From positions 1-8,130 of the forward strand of contig DYKK01000144.1 of NCBI GenBank assembly GCA_020722625.1: a DNA stretch of 8,130 nucleotides, given 5' to 3'. The DNA comes from Anaeromyxobacter dehalogenans. Its GTDB lineage: Bacteria; Myxococcota_A; UBA9042; DTJE01. Of the stretch, positions 5,553-8,130 are shown one piece after another. Under the pieces are notes generated by a model. It saw nothing but the letters and a program-made list of their open reading frames with translations. It had not been told where the DNA came from and made no database searches. The number at the start of each line of letters is the position of its first letter. The stretch's first letter is position 1. Both the position numbers and the translations under genes were made by a program.

Positions 5553-8130
5553 ATGCGAGCCCCGGATTACCTGTGGAGTTATCGTTGCAACCTGAAGGGA
5601 TGCTGCTGCCGGGGGTGGCGCATCTCGTTCCGGGAATACGACGTGCACCGGTTGCGGGCCGCGGCCCGCGGGACCCCGTTCGAGGCCGTCCTGGCCGATG
5701 CGCTTCGCCCCGGGGGTCCCGACGCCGCGGTCCGGGTGGTCCCTCCTCCCGGTTCCTCGAAGCGGTTCGCCGAGACCTTCGCGGACGTGGTCTTCGATGA
5801 CCGCGGGGCCTGCCGGTTCCTGACGGACGACGGGACGTGCGGGGTCCACGAGGCCCTGGGCGAGGCGGCCCTGCCGGACCTCTGTGCCAACTTCCCGGTG
5901 ATCGGGCTCGAGACCCCCGAGGGCGTCGAGTGCTACTTCGAGTGGATCTGCCCCGAGGTCCTGCGGTGCCTGATCGAGGCCCCGGACCGGAGCCGCGTGA
6001 CCGAGGCGCCCCCGTCCTTCCAGCGCCGTGTCCACTTCTTTTCCCCGTCGCGGCCGCGGGCGACCGTGTGGCTCACGCGGAACGCGGAGGTCCCCTGGGA
6101 CGGCTACGCGAGGTTCCGTCGCGAATCCCTGGCCCTGTTCGAGCACGGCGACGACCCGCCCCTGGCCCTGTTCGCCCGCGTCTTCTCGCGGGTCCAGGCG
6201 TGGGCCGGGCGACCCGGGCCCCTGCCTCCTGGGGTTCCGGAGCGTGATGCGGCGGCGATCCTTCCACCCATCCTGGCCCACCTCGCGGACATCGCGGCCC
6301 GGACCGCGGGCCGGGCCGAGGAGGTCGCCGGGCGGCTGGACCTGTCCAGGCAGTTCCTCGTGCACCTGCCGTGGGCCGCCGGCGCCTGGCTCGACGCGCT
6401 TGCCGCGCCCGATGTCCCCGGACCCGAGGCGGCCCTGGACGCCCTGGCCCGCCTGGGCGACGGCGCGCAGCGGGTGTTCCGGAACTACCTCCTGGCCCGC
6501 GTGTTCGCGATTCCCATTCAGAACGAAGATTCTCTCTTGGGAGGATATCTGTCCCTGGCCGAGACCCTCGGGGTCGCCTGCTGGCTGGCCGGGACCTTCG
6601 CCATCGCCGGCGCCGGCGCCCCGGACGAGGCCCGGGCGGGCGTGGCCCTGGGCCTGGCCGATTTCCTGCACCGCGCGCGCAAGGAGGCGGCTCCCGCCTT
6701 CGACCCCGACCGTCGCACCCCCCGTGTCCGGTGGACGGGACGTCCCGGGGAGTTCGCGGACCTCGCGGCGGTCGTCCGGGCCGTCCGGACGACGCCCGAG
6801 ACGGCCGGGGGCTTCGCGGACCTCGATTCCGCCACCGAGGCCGCGATGGTCGTGATGCGGCGGCGCCTGCGCGTGGCCCTGCGCGACCACGCGGCCGCGG
6901 TCCGGCGCGCCGTCGAGGACCCCGCCTCGTTCCGGGCGGCCCTTCCCTGGGACGACCGGGACGACCCCCTGGTGATCGAGGCCCTGCGCGCCGAGGCGAC
7001 CTTCCATCGGCGCCTGGCCGCGACCGACCCCTCGATCCCCTGGACGTGGCTCCGCGGGCGGCTCGCCTTGTCCGAGCGCGAGGTCTCGCTCGTGATGCTG
7101 TTGCTCCTCCAGGCGACGGACACGCGCTTCGCCCGGGCCCTGGCGCACGCGGGCCTGGCCTACGAGTCCCGCGGCGCGGACCGCGCCACCATCGAGGTCC
7201 TGCTCGGCGCCGGCGCGGGGGCGCTCGTCGAGCCCACGGCGCGCCTGGTCCGCCTGGTGGTGGTCCGCCCGGACGCGGGGGGCCGGCGCTTCCACCTGGA
7301 CCCGCCTGTCGCGAGCCTCTTGCTCGGGGACGAGGCGCCCCCGCTCCCGGACGACCTCGCTCGCCTGGCCCCAGAACCAGACCGGTCCGCCGGCCTCGTC
7401 CCCGTCCCAGGCTCTGTCCTCGCCGAGGTGTCCCGGCGCCTGTCGAACCTCGAGCCAGGCCCGTCGGTCGTCCTGCTGCGAGGGGGGCCCGGATACGACG
7501 CGCGGGCCGTGGTGCGCGAGTGCACCGGCGCGGACCCGATCCCCCTTCGCGTGCGGGATCGCGGCGCCTGGACCGCGGACGACGGTCAGGTGTCCCGGGT
7601 CGCGGCCCGGGAGGCCCTCCTCAGGCAGCGGCCGCTCCTCGTGTTCCTGGACGACGACGCCGCGGCGGACGCCGAGGTGTCCCGGACCACGGCGGAGGCA
7701 TCCCGGGTCATCGCCCAGCCCGTCTTCGTCGCCTGTTCCCGCCGCCCGGTGGGCCTGGACGGTCGGATCGCCGTGCTGGAAATCCCCCTCCCCTCGCCCG
7801 CGACCTCCTATCTGCTCGCGGTCGCGGCCCGGGCCGCGCCGCGCGAGGTCGCCCTGCCCGACCCCGACGCGCTGCGGAGGCTTTTGACCGGGCTTCCCCT
7901 GCCCCCGGGCCGGGTCGCCGCCGCGGTCTCGGCCGCGTCGGGTGCGGTGCTGAGCGACTCCTCGCCCGCTCCCGGTCCCGCGGGCCGCCGCCGGCCGGCC
8001 CTGACCGCCGGGACCCTCGCCCGGTGCCTGCGCGACCAGGTGCGGGCCCGGATCGGAGACCTGGCCGACACCGTCCCCGTGGGCCAGGGGATGGAGGACC
8101 TGGTGCTCCCGGACGACTCGCTCGCCCGCC
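5553..8130 (+). CDS. FliB-like cysteine-cluster protein fused to tandem AAA+ ATPase (3' end outside window)
   Basis: One frame without a stop runs 859 codons to the window edge. Residues 1-385 look like a whole FliB-family protein (flagellin Nε-lysine methylase of Salmonella): C12-x4-CCCRGW (17-22), ACRFL (86-90), GTCGVHEALG (94-103), C111, C127, and WICPEVLRCL (131-140), cysteines expected to hold an Fe-S or metal centre. A helical C-terminal part follows, with VFRNYLLARVF and GYLSLAETLG (308-340). After a linker, residues 463-595 resemble the winged-helix-like N-terminal region of a two-module AAA+ ATPase family (RLALSEREVSLVMLLLLQ, RFHLDPPVASLLLG). Residues 636-790 are a first AAA+ module with a broken P-loop (GGPGYDAR, 644-651, no Gly-Lys) and a VFLDDD Walker B remnant (697-702). 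ARCLRDQVRARIGDLAD then EDLVLPDD is the usual lead-in to the active second module, which would lie beyond the window. The start is set by the in-frame TAG at 5541. No Shine-Dalgarno is seen. The target of the methylase-like part is unknown. Confidence 0.85.
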   Translation, partial: MRAPDYLWSYRCNLKGCCCRGWRISFREYDVHRLRAAARGTPFEAVLADALRPGGPDAAVRVVPPPGSSKRFAETFADVVFDDRGACRFLTDDGTCGVHEALGEAALPDLCANFPVIGLETPEGVECYFEWICPEVLRCLIEAPDRSRVTEAPPSFQRRVHFFSPSRPRATVWLTRNAEVPWDGYARFRRESLALFEHGDDPPLALFARVFSRVQAWAGRPGPLPPGVPERDAAAILPPILAHLADIAARTAGRAEEVAGRLDLSRQFLVHLPWAAGAWLDALAAPDVPGPEAALDALARLGDGAQRVFRNYLLARVFAIPIQNEDSLLGGYLSLAETLGVACWLAGTFAIAGAGAPDEARAGVALGLADFLHRARKEAAPAFDPDRRTPRVRWTGRPGEFADLAAVVRAVRTTPETAGGFADLDSATEAAMVVMRRRLRVALRDHAAAVRRAVEDPASFRAALPWDDRDDPLVIEALRAEATFHRRLAATDPSIPWTWLRGRLALSEREVSLVMLLLLQATDTRFARALAHAGLAYESRGADRATIEVLLGAGAGALVEPTARLVRLVVVRPDAGGRRFHLDPPVASLLLGDEAPPLPDDLARLAPEPDRSAGLVPVPGSVLAEVSRRLSNLEPGPSVVLLRGGPGYDARAVVRECTGADPIPLRVRDRGAWTADDGQVSRVAAREALLRQRPLLVFLDDDAAADAEVSRTTAEASRVIAQPVFVACSRRPVGLDGRIAVLEIPLPSPATSYLLAVAARAAPREVALPDPDALRRLLTGLPLPPGRVAAAVSAASGAVLSDSSPAPGPAGRRRPALTAGTLARCLRDQVRARIGDLADTVPVGQGMEDLVLPDDSLAR

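Noticed and set aside
5131..5595. + strand open frame of 154 codons through the intergenic region
   Set aside because: It runs through repeats and overlaps the FliB-like start in another frame. No motif or ribosome binding site supports it.
5388..7295. Open frame of 635 codons on the - strand
   Set aside because: It is antisense to the FliB-like coding region and has low-complexity composition, so it is a shadow of the real gene.
6846..8130. Separate AAA+ ATPase gene starting at the ATG at 6846 or 6855
   Set aside because: There is no stop codon between the FliB-like part and this ATG in the same frame, so the upstream protein would have nowhere to end. A single fusion is the simpler reading, although an additional internal start cannot be excluded.

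Overview
The window is GC-rich bacterial chromosome (roughly 70% G+C by eye, with third codon positions almost all G or C). It is densely coding apart from one repeat-filled gap of about 690 bases. A bacterial-type bifunctional GlmU makes archaea unlikely. The phylum is uncertain. Strong GC bias, a lipoprotein of NTF2-like appearance, an acyl-CoA dehydrogenase with its catalytic base on helix G, and intergenic repeats that I recall from planctomycete-like genomes point to Planctomycetota, Myxococcota or a relative. This is an inference from style, not a placement.

Layout. Positions 34-1716 (+ strand): a small putative lipoprotein, then an acyl-CoA dehydrogenase whose ribosome binding site is built over the lipoprotein stop codon, so the two are probably translationally coupled. 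Positions 1738-4860 (- strand): a probable two-gene operon transcribed as radical SAM protein then glmU. It converges on the dehydrogenase with only 21 bases between the stop codons. Positions 4861-5552: a divergent intergenic region holding a promoter for each flanking gene and, between them, a mosaic of short repeats. These are two CTG-N3 tracts that begin with an identical 25-bp word, two copies of a 33-bp imperfect repeat, two near-perfect AT-centred palindromes, a GC hairpin and a CCGGCAT heptamer run. Position 5553 to the window end (+ strand): a single open frame of at least 859 codons. It joins a complete FliB-like cysteine-cluster protein (flagellin lysine methylase family) to a two-module AAA+ ATPase of the type with an N-terminal winged-helix-like region. 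The first ATPase module has lost its P-loop, and the catalytic one should start just past the window end.

The genes do not form one obvious pathway. GlmU makes UDP-GlcNAc for the cell envelope, the dehydrogenase serves acyl-CoA oxidation, and the radical SAM enzyme has no recognisable substrate gene nearby. The most unusual object is the FliB-like/AAA+ fusion with a leaderless-looking promoter. The radical SAM protein may carry a second, cysteine-free barrel in its C-terminal half.
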